A model generated the notes under the pieces. That model ran no database searches and had not been told where the DNA came from. It saw only the letters and a list, made by a program, of their open reading frames with translations. Both the position numbers and the translations under genes were made by a program. A DNA stretch of 39,265 nt from the NCBI GenBank assembly GCA_035506535.1, contig DATJPE010000099.1, positions 1 to 39,265 on the forward strand, in the 5' to 3' direction. The stretch comes from Actinomycetes bacterium (GTDB lineage: Bacteria > Actinomycetota > Actinomycetes > DATJPE01). Positions 24,671-31,607 of this stretch are shown here, piece after piece (the stretch's first letter is position 1; every line of letters starts with the position of its first letter).

Positions 24671-25885
24671 ATGACGGCGACGCGGCCGGACGGGTCCTGG
24701 CTGGCCAGGACGGCGGGTGGGCTGCCGCGGCCGTACTGGTTCGTCTGGGCCGGCACCGTGGTCAACCGGCTGGGCCAGTTCGTCGAGCCCTTCCTCGCGC
24801 TCTACCTCGTGCAGGGCCGGGGAGTGTCGGTCACCGAGACCGGGACGGTGCTGGCCTCCCTCGGACTCGGGGCGCTGGTCTCCCAGCCGCTGGGCGGGGC
24901 GCTCGCGGACCGGATCGGGCGTCGGGCGACGCTGGTGGCCGGGATGGTCGGGTCCGCGGCCGGGCTCGCCGCCCTCGGGCTGGCCCGCCAGCTGTGGCTC
25001 GTGGGGCTGGCTGCCTTCGCCTACGGCGTCGTGGTCGACCTCTACCGCCCGGCCGTCGGGGCTCTCGTCGCCGACCTGGTGGAACCCCCGGACCGGACAC
25101 GGGCCTACGCGCTGCTCTACTGGGCGGTCAACCTGGGCGTGTCGGTGTCCGGCGTCGTTGGCGGTGTCCTGGCCCTGCACGGCTGGTGGGTGCTGTTCGT
25201 GCTGGACGCGCTCACCTGCCTGGTCTTCGCCGTCCTCATCGTCCGCGGGGTGCCCGAGACCCTGCCCGAGCGGGCGTCGGGGGACTCCGGCGGCTACGGG
25301 CGCGCGCTTCGGGACCGGCTGCTGCTGGCGCTCGTCGGGATCACGCTGGCCGGTGCGGTCGTCTACCTGCAGGCCTACGTCACCCTGCCGCTGTCGATGC
25401 GCGCGAGCGGGCTGACCTCCGCGGACTACGGCGTCGCCTATGCGGTCAACCCGCTGGTCATCGTGTTCCTGCAGCCGCTGACCCTGCGCGCGCTGGTCGC
25501 CGCGCCACGGGTGCGGGTCTTCGTGTCGTCGATCGTCCTGCTCGGGCTCGGCTTCGGGCTCACCGCACTCGCGAACAGCTTGTGGCAGTACGCCGCCACG
25601 GTGGTCGTCTGGACCCTCGGGGAGATCGCGTTCAACGCTGTCGCACCGACCATCGTCGCCGACATCGCGCCCCCGGAGCAGCGTGGGCGCTACAACGGCA
25701 TGCTCGGCCTGGCCTACGGCGCCGGCGCGTTCCTCGGCCCGCTCCTCGGCACCCGGGCCTTCGCGGTGAGCGAGCGGCTGCTCTGGTTCGGCTGCACCGC
25801 GGTGTGCCTCGTGGCGGCCGGGGCGGCTTCGGCCCTGGGTCCTGGCCTGCGGCGGCGCGAGCGCGAAGGCCTGCGCGCCGACTAG
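24671..25885 (+). CDS. Major facilitator superfamily transporter
   Basis: The 404-residue protein has about twelve membrane helices in two bundles and the MFS motif between helices 2 and 3 ([17 protein letters not shown]). Helix 1 begins [20 protein letters not shown], and helix 5 contains [20 protein letters not shown]. This profile fits the drug-efflux (DHA1) type, but no substrate can be assigned from sequence. It starts at ATG 24671 with a -10 hexamer 6 bases upstream and is divergent from the PH-domain/DedA operon. It ends just before the CIRCE element of hrcA. Confidence 0.9.
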   Translation: MTATRPDGSWLARTAGGLPRPYWFVWAGTVVNRLGQFVEPFLALYLVQGRGVSVTETGTVLASLGLGALVSQPLGGALADRIGRRATLVAGMVGSAAGLAALGLARQLWLVGLAAFAYGVVVDLYRPAVGALVADLVEPPDRTRAYALLYWAVNLGVSVSGVVGGVLALHGWWVLFVLDALTCLVFAVLIVRGVPETLPERASGDSGGYGRALRDRLLLALVGITLAGAVVYLQAYVTLPLSMRASGLTSADYGVAYAVNPLVIVFLQPLTLRALVAAPRVRVFVSSIVLLGLGFGLTALANSLWQYAATVVVWTLGEIAFNAVAPTIVADIAPPEQRGRYNGMLGLAYGAGAFLGPLLGTRAFAVSERLLWFGCTAVCLVAAGAASALGPGLRRREREGLRAD

Positions 25886-25887
25886 AC

Positions 25888-25914
25888 TTGGCACTCAGGG
25901 CCGACGAGTGCCAG
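25888..25914 (+). promoter_or_regulatory. CIRCE element (HrcA operator)
   Basis: TTGGCACTC (25888-25896), nine spacer bases and GAGTGCCAG (25906-25914) form the CIRCE inverted repeat, with eight of nine bases paired. It lies 53 bases before the hrcA start codon. HrcA binding here gives negative autoregulation of the hrcA-dnaJ-rsmE transcript. A possible -10, TAGACT, overlaps the upstream stop codon at 25883-25888. Confidence 0.92.
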
Positions 25915-25967
25915 GGCGGGGCCAGAGCCGGCCCGACCCGGCCGAGGTGAGGCGAGGAGGTGCCGCC

Positions 25968-27005
25968 GTGCTCGACGACCGCAAGCTCGCGGTCCTCCGT
26001 GCGATCGTCGAGGACTACGTCGCGACGCAGGAACCGGTCGGGTCGCGCGCCCTCGTCGAGCGCCACGGCCTGGGCGTCTCGCCGGCCACGATCCGCAACG
26101 ACATGGCCGCCCTGGAGGACGAGGGCTACATCGCCCAGCCGCACACCAGCGCCGGGCGGATCCCCACCGACAAGGGCTATCGGCTCTTCGTCGACCGGCT
26201 GTCTCAGCTGCGCCCGCTCACGGTCGCGGAGCGGCGCGCGATCAGCGCCTTCCTCGATGGGGCGGTCGACCTCGACGACGTCGTCGGGCGCACGGTTCGC
26301 CTGCTCGCGCAGCTGACCCGGCAGGTCGCCGTCGTGCAGTACCCGTCACTGACGCGCTCGGTGGTCCGCCACGTCGAGCTGGTCCCCGTGCTGCCCACTC
26401 GGGTGATGCTCGTCCTCATCACCACCACCGGCCGCGTCGAGCAGCGCGTCGTCGACACCGGCCACGCCGTCGGCGAGGACACCCTCGGCGACCTGCGCTC
26501 CCGGCTCAACGCGATCGCGACCGGCTTGCCGCTTGCCGACGTACCGGCCGCCGTCGGCAACCTCGGCGAGGCCTTCACCCCCGAGGACCGACCGGCGGTG
26601 AGCGCCCTGCTCGCAACCCTCCTGGAGATGCTCGTCGAGGAGCGCGAGGAACGCGTCGTGCTCGCGGGCACCGCGAACATCACCCGCTTCGGCAGCGACT
26701 TCCCCAACAGCGTCGCCCCCGTGCTCGAGGCGCTGGAGGAGCAGATGGTGCTGCTGCGGCTGCTCGGGGAGGCGAGCGACGCCACGGCGTCCGTCGACCC
26801 GAGCCAGGTGACCGTCCGGATCGGTCACGAGCACCACGTCGAGGGGCTGGGCGGGACGAGCGTGGTCAGCGTCGGCTACGGAGCGGGTGACCTCGCGGTC
26901 GCCCGGCTCGGGGTCCTAGGACCCACCCGGATGGACTACCCGGGCACCATGGGCGCGGTGCGCGCGGTCGCGCGCTACGTCAGCCGCCTGATCGCGGAGG
27001 TCTGA
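25968..27005 (+). CDS. hrcA: Heat-inducible transcription repressor HrcA
   Basis: The 345-residue protein starts at GTG 25968 behind GCGAGGAGG; the open frame before it runs into the CIRCE site. An N-terminal winged helix contains [19 protein letters not shown] and the recognition region [20 protein letters not shown], followed by [15 protein letters not shown]. The central GAF-like and C-terminal dimerisation parts include [14 protein letters not shown] and [20 protein letters not shown]. HrcA represses chaperone genes by binding CIRCE, and GroEL helps to keep it active. A CIRCE element lies directly upstream, so it controls itself and dnaJ. Confidence 0.96.
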   Translation: MLDDRKLAVLRAIVEDYVATQEPVGSRALVERHGLGVSPATIRNDMAALEDEGYIAQPHTSAGRIPTDKGYRLFVDRLSQLRPLTVAERRAISAFLDGAVDLDDVVGRTVRLLAQLTRQVAVVQYPSLTRSVVRHVELVPVLPTRVMLVLITTTGRVEQRVVDTGHAVGEDTLGDLRSRLNAIATGLPLADVPAAVGNLGEAFTPEDRPAVSALLATLLEMLVEEREERVVLAGTANITRFGSDFPNSVAPVLEALEEQMVLLRLLGEASDATASVDPSQVTVRIGHEHHVEGLGGTSVVSVGYGAGDLAVARLGVLGPTRMDYPGTMGAVRAVARYVSRLIAEV

Positions 27006-27007
27006 GC

Positions 27008-28129
27008 GTGGCCGTCGACTACTACGCCGTCCTCGGCGTGGACCGCACCGCCACGCCCGAGGAGATCAAGCGCGCCTACCGCCGGCTGGCGCGCGAGCTG
27101 CACCCCGACGTCAACCCCGACGCCGAGACCCAGGAGCGCTTCAAGGAGGTCACCGCCGCCTACGAGGTGCTGTCGGACCCGGCCAAGCGCGAGATGTTCG
27201 ACCTGGGCAGCGACCCGTTCGGCGCGCACGGCGGCAACGGCTTCGGGAGCGGGTTCGCGTTCACCGACATCATGGACGCCTTCTTCGGCGGGGGCGCGCC
27301 TCGCGGTCCCCGGCCGCGCCAGCGGCGGGGCCAGGATGCCCTGATCCGCCTCGAGCTCGACCTCGCCGAGACCGCGTTCGGGACCGCCAAGGAGATCCAG
27401 GTCGACACGGCCGTCGGCTGCCCGACCTGCCACGGCGCGGGGACGGCGCCGGGCACCTCGCTCACCGGATGCCCGACGTGTCACGGGCGTGGCGAGGTCC
27501 AGCAGGTGCAGCGCTCGTTCCTCGGGCAGGTGATGACCTCCCGGCCGTGCCCGCAGTGCGGTGGGTTCGGCACGATCATCCCGCACCCCTGCAACGACTG
27601 TTCCGGCGAGGGCAGGGTGCGCACCCGCCGCACCCTGACGGTCCGGGTCCCCGGTGGCGTGGACACCGGCACGAGGATCCAGCTGGCCGGCGAGGGCGAG
27701 GTGGGGCCGGGCAACGGCCCCGCGGGCGACCTGTACGTCGAGGTCGTCCAGCGCCCGCACGCGGTGTTCCAGCGCCAGGGCGACGACCTGCACTGCACCC
27801 TGGCGCTGCCCATGACGGCCGCGGCGCTGGGCGCGTCGATCGCGCTGGACACCCTCGACGGGGAGGAGACCGTCGACGTCCGGCCAGGCACCCAGCCGGG
27901 CCAGGTCATCCCGCTGCGCGGGCGCGGCGTGACCCACCTGCGCGGCGGCGGGCGTGGTGACCTGCTCGTCCACGTCGACGTGCAGACCCCGACGAAGATC
28001 GACGGCAAGCAGGAGCAGCTGCTGCGCGAGCTGGCCCGGCTGCGCGACGAGGAGCGCCCAGCGGGGGAGTTCGCCCCTGGGACCCATGGGCTGTTCGCCC
28101 GGCTGCGCGACGCCTTCAACGGGCGCTGA
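27008..28129 (+). CDS. dnaJ: Chaperone protein DnaJ (hrcA-linked copy)
   Basis: The 373-residue protein starts at GTG 27008, two bases after hrcA. The J-domain (1-70) has the HPD motif at His32-Asp34, needed to stimulate the DnaK ATPase. A short Gly/Phe-rich region follows (GAHGGNGFGSGFAF). The zinc region has four CxxCxGxG motifs: CPTCHGAG, CPTCHGRG, CPQCGGFG and CNDCSGEG; in the last the usual pattern is also intact. Two C-terminal substrate-binding barrels complete a full type I DnaJ. In actinobacteria this second dnaJ, beside hrcA, is distinct from the copy in the dnaK operon. CIRCE control of this operon fits heat induction. Confidence 0.96.
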   Translation: MAVDYYAVLGVDRTATPEEIKRAYRRLARELHPDVNPDAETQERFKEVTAAYEVLSDPAKREMFDLGSDPFGAHGGNGFGSGFAFTDIMDAFFGGGAPRGPRPRQRRGQDALIRLELDLAETAFGTAKEIQVDTAVGCPTCHGAGTAPGTSLTGCPTCHGRGEVQQVQRSFLGQVMTSRPCPQCGGFGTIIPHPCNDCSGEGRVRTRRTLTVRVPGGVDTGTRIQLAGEGEVGPGNGPAGDLYVEVVQRPHAVFQRQGDDLHCTLALPMTAAALGASIALDTLDGEETVDVRPGTQPGQVIPLRGRGVTHLRGGGRGDLLVHVDVQTPTKIDGKQEQLLRELARLRDEERPAGEFAPGTHGLFARLRDAFNGR

Positions 28130-28131
28130 GC

Positions 28132-28881
28132 GTGGGCGCGGCGGTGTTCGCCCTCCCAACCGATCTCCTGCTCGCCGGGGCGGAGCTCGTCCTCGACGGC
28201 CCCGAGGGGCGGCACGCGGGCACCGTGCGCCGCGTCCGGGTCGGGGAGCAGGTCGTGGTGACCGACGGGGCAGGCCACGGCGTCGAGGCCGAGGTCCTGG
28301 CCGTGGGGCCAGACGGCGTCCGCCTCGGCGTGCGGTCGCGGTGGGAGGAGCCGGCACCGCAGCCGCGAGTCGTCGTGGTGCAGGCCCTGCCCAAGGGCGA
28401 TCGTGGCGAGGTCGCCGTCGAGACCCTGACCGAGGTCGGGGTCGACGTGATCGTGCCCTGGGCCGCCGCCCGCTGCGTGACCCGCTGGCGCGAGGACCGA
28501 GCGGCGAAGTCGCTCGCCCGGTGGCGCTCGACGGCCCGCGAGGCGGGCAAGCAGGCGCGGCGGGTCCGCTGGCCGGACGTACGCCCGCTGGCGAGCACCG
28601 CCGACGTCGCGGCCCTGCTCGCCTCGGCGGCCGCCGGCCTCGTGCTCCACGAGGAGGCGACGACGCCGCTGGCGTCGGTACCGGTGCCGCCGGAGGGGGA
28701 CGTGGTGCTGGTCGTCGGCCCGGAGGGCGGGATCAGCCCCGAGGAGCTCGCCGCGTTCTCCGCCGCGCAGCACGTACGGCTGGGTCCGTCCGTCCTGCGG
28801 ACCTCGACGGCCGGGACCGTCGCCGCCGGGATCGTGCTCTCCCGCACACCTCGGTGGTCGATCAGCGCTACCCGACGGTGA
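28132..28881 (+). CDS. rsmE: 16S rRNA (uracil-1498-N3)-methyltransferase
   Basis: The 249-residue protein starts at GTG 28132, two bases after the dnaJ stop. The N-terminal PUA-like part includes LDGPEGRHAGTVRRVRVGEQ. The C-terminal SPOUT knot contains VVQALPKGDRGEVAVETLTE, WRSTAREAGKQARRVRWP, the SAM-binding VVGPEGGISPEELAAF and RLGPSVLRTSTAGTVA. RsmE methylates U1498 in the decoding region of 16S rRNA. It is third in the CIRCE-controlled operon, a common actinobacterial order. Its last 14 bases overlap the end of the convergent GerMN gene. Confidence 0.95.
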   Translation: MGAAVFALPTDLLLAGAELVLDGPEGRHAGTVRRVRVGEQVVVTDGAGHGVEAEVLAVGPDGVRLGVRSRWEEPAPQPRVVVVQALPKGDRGEVAVETLTEVGVDVIVPWAAARCVTRWREDRAAKSLARWRSTAREAGKQARRVRWPDVRPLASTADVAALLASAAAGLVLHEEATTPLASVPVPPEGDVVLVVGPEGGISPEELAAFSAAQHVRLGPSVLRTSTAGTVAAGIVLSRTPRWSISATRR

Positions 28882-29941
28882 AGTTCTTGGTGTCCCAGAG
28901 CAGGAGCGTGGCGTTCTTGCCGTTGTCGTTGAGGGCCTGGACCTGGTAGCCCCCGGCGGGCAGGGTGAACGTGGTGCTCGCGCTGGCAAAGGCGCCCATC
29001 TGCGTGGTCACCGCCTTCTGCGCGACCTGGGTGCCGTCGTCCTTCAGGACCCGCACGATGACGTTGCCCTCGAAGCCGGTGCCGTACACCGTCACCTTCA
29101 CCGGCGAGGCGACCGTCGACCCCTCTGCGGGTGCGAGGATCCAGACGTTGGCGAGGGTGTCGAGGGAGTTGCCGCGCGCGGTCGGCTTGCCGAGGGACGC
29201 GGCACCCTGCGGTGGCTGACCGTTGACCTGGATCTGGACCCGCTTCACCGACGGGTCCGCGGCGGTGACCGTCCACACCACCTGCTGGATGGCCATCGCC
29301 TGACCCTGTTCCCCGATGTGCGGGAAGTCGCTGACGTTGACAGTGGCCAGGTCGCCGTCCACTCTCACCGAGAGTGCCTGGGTGCCGGAGGGCCACAGGG
29401 TCGTGTAGTCGGGGTCGACCGCGTTGCCGCCGAACAGCTCGTCGAGCGCGGCGGTGATCCGCCCGGTGGGGCTGGCCTCGGTCGGCAGGGTGTGGAACTC
29501 GCGATAGAGCCGGGTCCCGACGCCGGGCACGTCGGCGACGTAGTAGACGGCCAGCGCCGCCGACTCCGTCGGCGAGGAGGCGGTGGAGGCGCTCGAGTGC
29601 CCCCCGGAGGGGAGCGCGGACGTGCCGGTCGAGCCGGTCGCCTGCGACACCTGCTCGCTGGGGCTGACCACGGCTGACGTCGAGCCACTGGTGCCGGGGG
29701 TCGCCGTCGGGCTGCCGCTTCCGCGGGTCAGGCTGATGCCGAGGGCGACGCCGCCAAGCAGCAGGACCGCCGCCGCGGCCACCGCGAGCGGGGCCACCCA
29801 CGACGGGCGGCGGCGCGGCGGCTCGCCGTCACCGGCCCCCTGCAGGATCTTCCCGAGACCGTCGTCGCTGACCGACATGGCCGACCCTTCCCCGTGCAGC
29901 ACCTCACGCAGCCGCTCTGCGTAGAGCTCGTCGTCGTTCAT
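28868..29941 (-). CDS. Membrane protein with GerMN and Gmad2 domains, likely partner (anti-sigma) of the adjacent sigma factor
   Basis: The 357-residue product has a cytoplasmic N-terminus of about 48 residues (NDDELYAERLREVLHGEG, VSDDGLGKILQGA) whose helices resemble those in other actinobacterial anti-sigma factors of SigE-family loci. One membrane helix follows (WVAPLAVAAAAVLLLGGVAL), then a Ser/Thr/Pro-rich linker to about residue 115. A GerMN domain (about 125-225; VYYVADVPGVGTRLYREFHT, TVNVSDFPHIGEQGQAMA) and a Gmad2 Ig-like domain (about 245-355; VWILAPAEGSTVASPVKVTV) lie outside the membrane. Its ATG overlaps the sigma stop by four bases. Coupling and topology suggest it holds the sigma factor and senses something outside the cell. 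GerMN/Gmad2 also occur in spore germination proteins, but no sporulation genes are nearby. Confidence 0.85.
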   Translation of the reverse strand: MNDDELYAERLREVLHGEGSAMSVSDDGLGKILQGAGDGEPPRRRPSWVAPLAVAAAAVLLLGGVALGISLTRGSGSPTATPGTSGSTSAVVSPSEQVSQATGSTGTSALPSGGHSSASTASSPTESAALAVYYVADVPGVGTRLYREFHTLPTEASPTGRITAALDELFGGNAVDPDYTTLWPSGTQALSVRVDGDLATVNVSDFPHIGEQGQAMAIQQVVWTVTAADPSVKRVQIQVNGQPPQGAASLGKPTARGNSLDTLANVWILAPAEGSTVASPVKVTVYGTGFEGNVIVRVLKDDGTQVAQKAVTTQMGAFASASTTFTLPAGGYQVQALNDNGKNATLLLWDTKNFTVG

Positions 29942-30534
29942 CGATCCTGCCCCCAGCTCGCGAGCACCGGACGAAGGGCCTGGACCCCGCGCGAGGCGTA
30001 CGACTTGACCGCACCGGGGCTGATGCCCAGGGCCGCGGCGATGTCCGCCTCGGACCAGTCGGCGTAGTAGCGCAGGACGAGCACCTCACGCTGGCGCTCC
30101 GGGAGCCTGGCGAGGGCGTCGATCACCGCCCGGCGGTCGGCCAGCGACGCGGCCGGGTCGGGGGCCGGCGCCGGGGTCGCCGGCAGGGCTTCGGCCGCGC
30201 GCTCCGCGGTCCCCCTGCGCCGCAGGACGCTCCGGGCGCCGTTGACGACTGCCTGCCGCAGGTAGCCGACGGCGGCGTCGGGGTCGCGCAGCCGGTCCCA
30301 GCGCCGGAACAGACCGACGTAGGCCTCCTGCACGACCTCCTCGGCGGTCGGCACGTCCCGCACCAGCAACGCCGCCACCCGCACGAAGGTGCCGTAGTGA
30401 CCGCTGTAGAGGACGGTCACCGCCTGCTCGGCGTCCCAGCTGTGCGGGTCGTCGGGCGGCCAGGGCGCGGCGTGCCGACCGACGGCGTCCACCTCGCGCA
30501 CCGCCCTCCGGCCGACGACCGACACCCCTGGCAT
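29938..30534 (-). CDS. SigE-family ECF RNA polymerase sigma factor
   Basis: The 198-residue protein has sigma region 2 (YSGHYGTFVRVAALLVRDVP, AEEVVQEAYVGLFRRWDRLR, YLRQAVVNGARSVLRRR) and region 4 (LPERQREVLVLRYYADWSEA, DIAAALGISPGAVKSYASRG). These are the marks of the actinobacterial SigE (SigE70) subgroup of ECF factors. I prefer ATG 30534 over an in-frame start at 30561, because an ECF-type promoter (AACC, 16 bases, CGTC) ends just before it. The next gene, overlapping by four bases, encodes a one-helix membrane protein that is its probable anti-sigma factor. The regulon is unknown. Confidence 0.9.
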   Translation of the reverse strand: MPGVSVVGRRAVREVDAVGRHAAPWPPDDPHSWDAEQAVTVLYSGHYGTFVRVAALLVRDVPTAEEVVQEAYVGLFRRWDRLRDPDAAVGYLRQAVVNGARSVLRRRGTAERAAEALPATPAPAPDPAASLADRRAVIDALARLPERQREVLVLRYYADWSEADIAAALGISPGAVKSYASRGVQALRPVLASWGQDR

Positions 30535-30543
30535 GAAGGGTAG

Positions 30544-30568
30544 GACGCGCGAGCGCCCCACTCGGTTG
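30544..30568 (-). promoter_or_regulatory. Candidate ECF-type autoregulatory promoter for the sigma gene
   Basis: On the minus strand CCAACC with the key AACC at 30564-30567 is followed after 16 bases by CGTC (30544-30547). AAC in the -35 and CGTC or CGTT in the -10 are the usual marks of ECF promoters. The site ends 9 bases before the chosen ATG, so the mRNA would be nearly leaderless. Suggestive only. Confidence 0.4.
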
Positions 30569-30622
30569 GCACGTCACCCGGGGTGTCGCGAGCGAGCGTT
30601 GCTCCTCGGAGAGGATGGCGTG

Positions 30623-31117
30623 GTGGCCTATCGCATCTGCTTGGTCTGCTCGGGCAACATCTGCCGCTCGCCGACCGCCGAGGTCGTGCTGCGCTCGCTG
30701 CTGGGCGACGCCGGGCTGGCCGACGAGGTCACGGTCGGCTCGGCCGGGATCGGCGGGTGGCACGTCGGTGAGCGTGCCGACCCGCGCTCGCTGCGCGTCC
30801 TGGCCGCCGCCGGCTACGACGGCAGCTCCCACCGGGTACGCCAGTTCGACCCGACCTGGTTCGACGAGCTGGACCTCGTCCTCGCCCTCGACCGCGGCCA
30901 CCTGGACGACCTACGGGCGCTGGCGCCGGACACGGCCAGCCGGGACCGCGTGCTGCTTCTACGCAGCTTCGACCCGGCAGCCGTCGCTGCCGGAACCCTG
31001 GAGGTCGAGGACCCCTACTTCGGCGCTGCGGCCGACTTCGAGCGGGTGCTGCGCGAGATCGAGGCGGCCTGCGCCGGGCTGGTCGAGCACCTCGACGACA
31101 CGCTGGTCACCCGCTGA
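30623..31117 (+). CDS. Low-molecular-weight protein-tyrosine phosphatase
   Basis: The 164-residue enzyme has the CX5R P-loop VCSGNICRSP with nucleophile Cys9 and Arg15, and the general acid loop VEDPYFG with Asp130. Between them lie VGSAGIGGWHVGERADPRSL and SHRVRQFDPTWFDELDLVLA, typical of the family, including the DPTWF segment. It removes phosphate from tyrosine in cytosolic proteins. Two adjacent GTG codons are possible (30620 and 30623); I prefer 30623, which is 7 bases from GGAGAGGA and also 6 bases from the -10-like GAGGAT. It is divergent from the sigma factor gene and convergent with the HIT gene. Confidence 0.93.
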   Translation: MAYRICLVCSGNICRSPTAEVVLRSLLGDAGLADEVTVGSAGIGGWHVGERADPRSLRVLAAAGYDGSSHRVRQFDPTWFDELDLVLALDRGHLDDLRALAPDTASRDRVLLLRSFDPAAVAAGTLEVEDPYFGAAADFERVLREIEAACAGLVEHLDDTLVTR

Positions 31118-31124
31118 GGGTCGC

Positions 31125-31475
31125 TCAGCCGGGGGGCCAGCCGAAGGGGCGACCGCCGAGGACGTGGGCGTGCACGTGGTGGACGCTCTGCCCCGCGTCC
31201 GGGCCGGTGTTGGAGACCAGCCGCCAGCCGCCGTCGACCCCGTCGTCCGCGGCGACGGCCGCCGCCTGCTGGAGCAGCTCGGCGGCCGCGTCGGGATCGG
31301 ACTCCGCCAGGGCGCCGATGCTCGGGTGGTGGTCCTTGGTGATGACCAGGACGTGGGTCGAGGCCACGGGGTTGATGTCCCGAAAGGCCAGCGTGCGCTC
31401 GCTCTCGCGCACGATCGTCGCGGGGATCGTCCCGGCGACGATTCCGCAGAACAGGCAGCCCTCCACCGATGTCAC
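31125..31475 (-). CDS. HIT family protein (histidine triad nucleotide hydrolase)
   Basis: The 116-residue protein begins with CLFCGIVAGTIPATIV, including the Cys pair common in HinT proteins. The conserved FRDINPVASTHVLVITKDHH follows, and the histidine triad SVHHVHAHVLGG is near the end. HinT enzymes hydrolyse purine nucleoside phosphoramidates. The start is GTG 31475; a -10 hexamer TAGCCT (31482-31487 in reverse) lies exactly 6 bases before it, so the mRNA is likely leaderless. HIT genes next to phoH or in this region are usual in actinobacteria, but here it points away from phoH. Confidence 0.94.
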   Translation of the reverse strand: MTSVEGCLFCGIVAGTIPATIVRESERTLAFRDINPVASTHVLVITKDHHPSIGALAESDPDAAAELLQQAAAVAADDGVDGGWRLVSNTGPDAGQSVHHVHAHVLGGRPFGWPPG

Positions 31476-31481
31476 GGCGTC

Positions 31482-31487
31482 AGGCTA
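31482..31487 (-). promoter_or_regulatory. -10 element for the HIT gene (leaderless)
   Basis: TAGCCT on the minus strand ends 6 bases before the GTG start, with TTCGCC 17 bases further upstream as a weak -35. No Shine-Dalgarno is possible in so short a leader. Confidence 0.5.
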
Positions 31488-31607
31488 GCCAGCGCGAAGG
31501 TCGCGGCGAAGCCCGGGCCCCGGTCGGCCGCGGACCGTACGATTGAGCGCGACCCACCCCTTGAGCACGGAGAGGCGGCGCGAGGAGGGGCCCTGCGGGG
31601 CCCGCCC

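Noticed and set aside
30615-31607. Upstream extension of the PhoH frame by about 330 codons
   Set aside because: The frame overlaps the phosphatase gene and the antisense HIT gene, and the added residues are Arg/Pro/Thr-rich shadow sequence; a ribosome-binding site and a PhoH-like N-terminus support ATG 31608.
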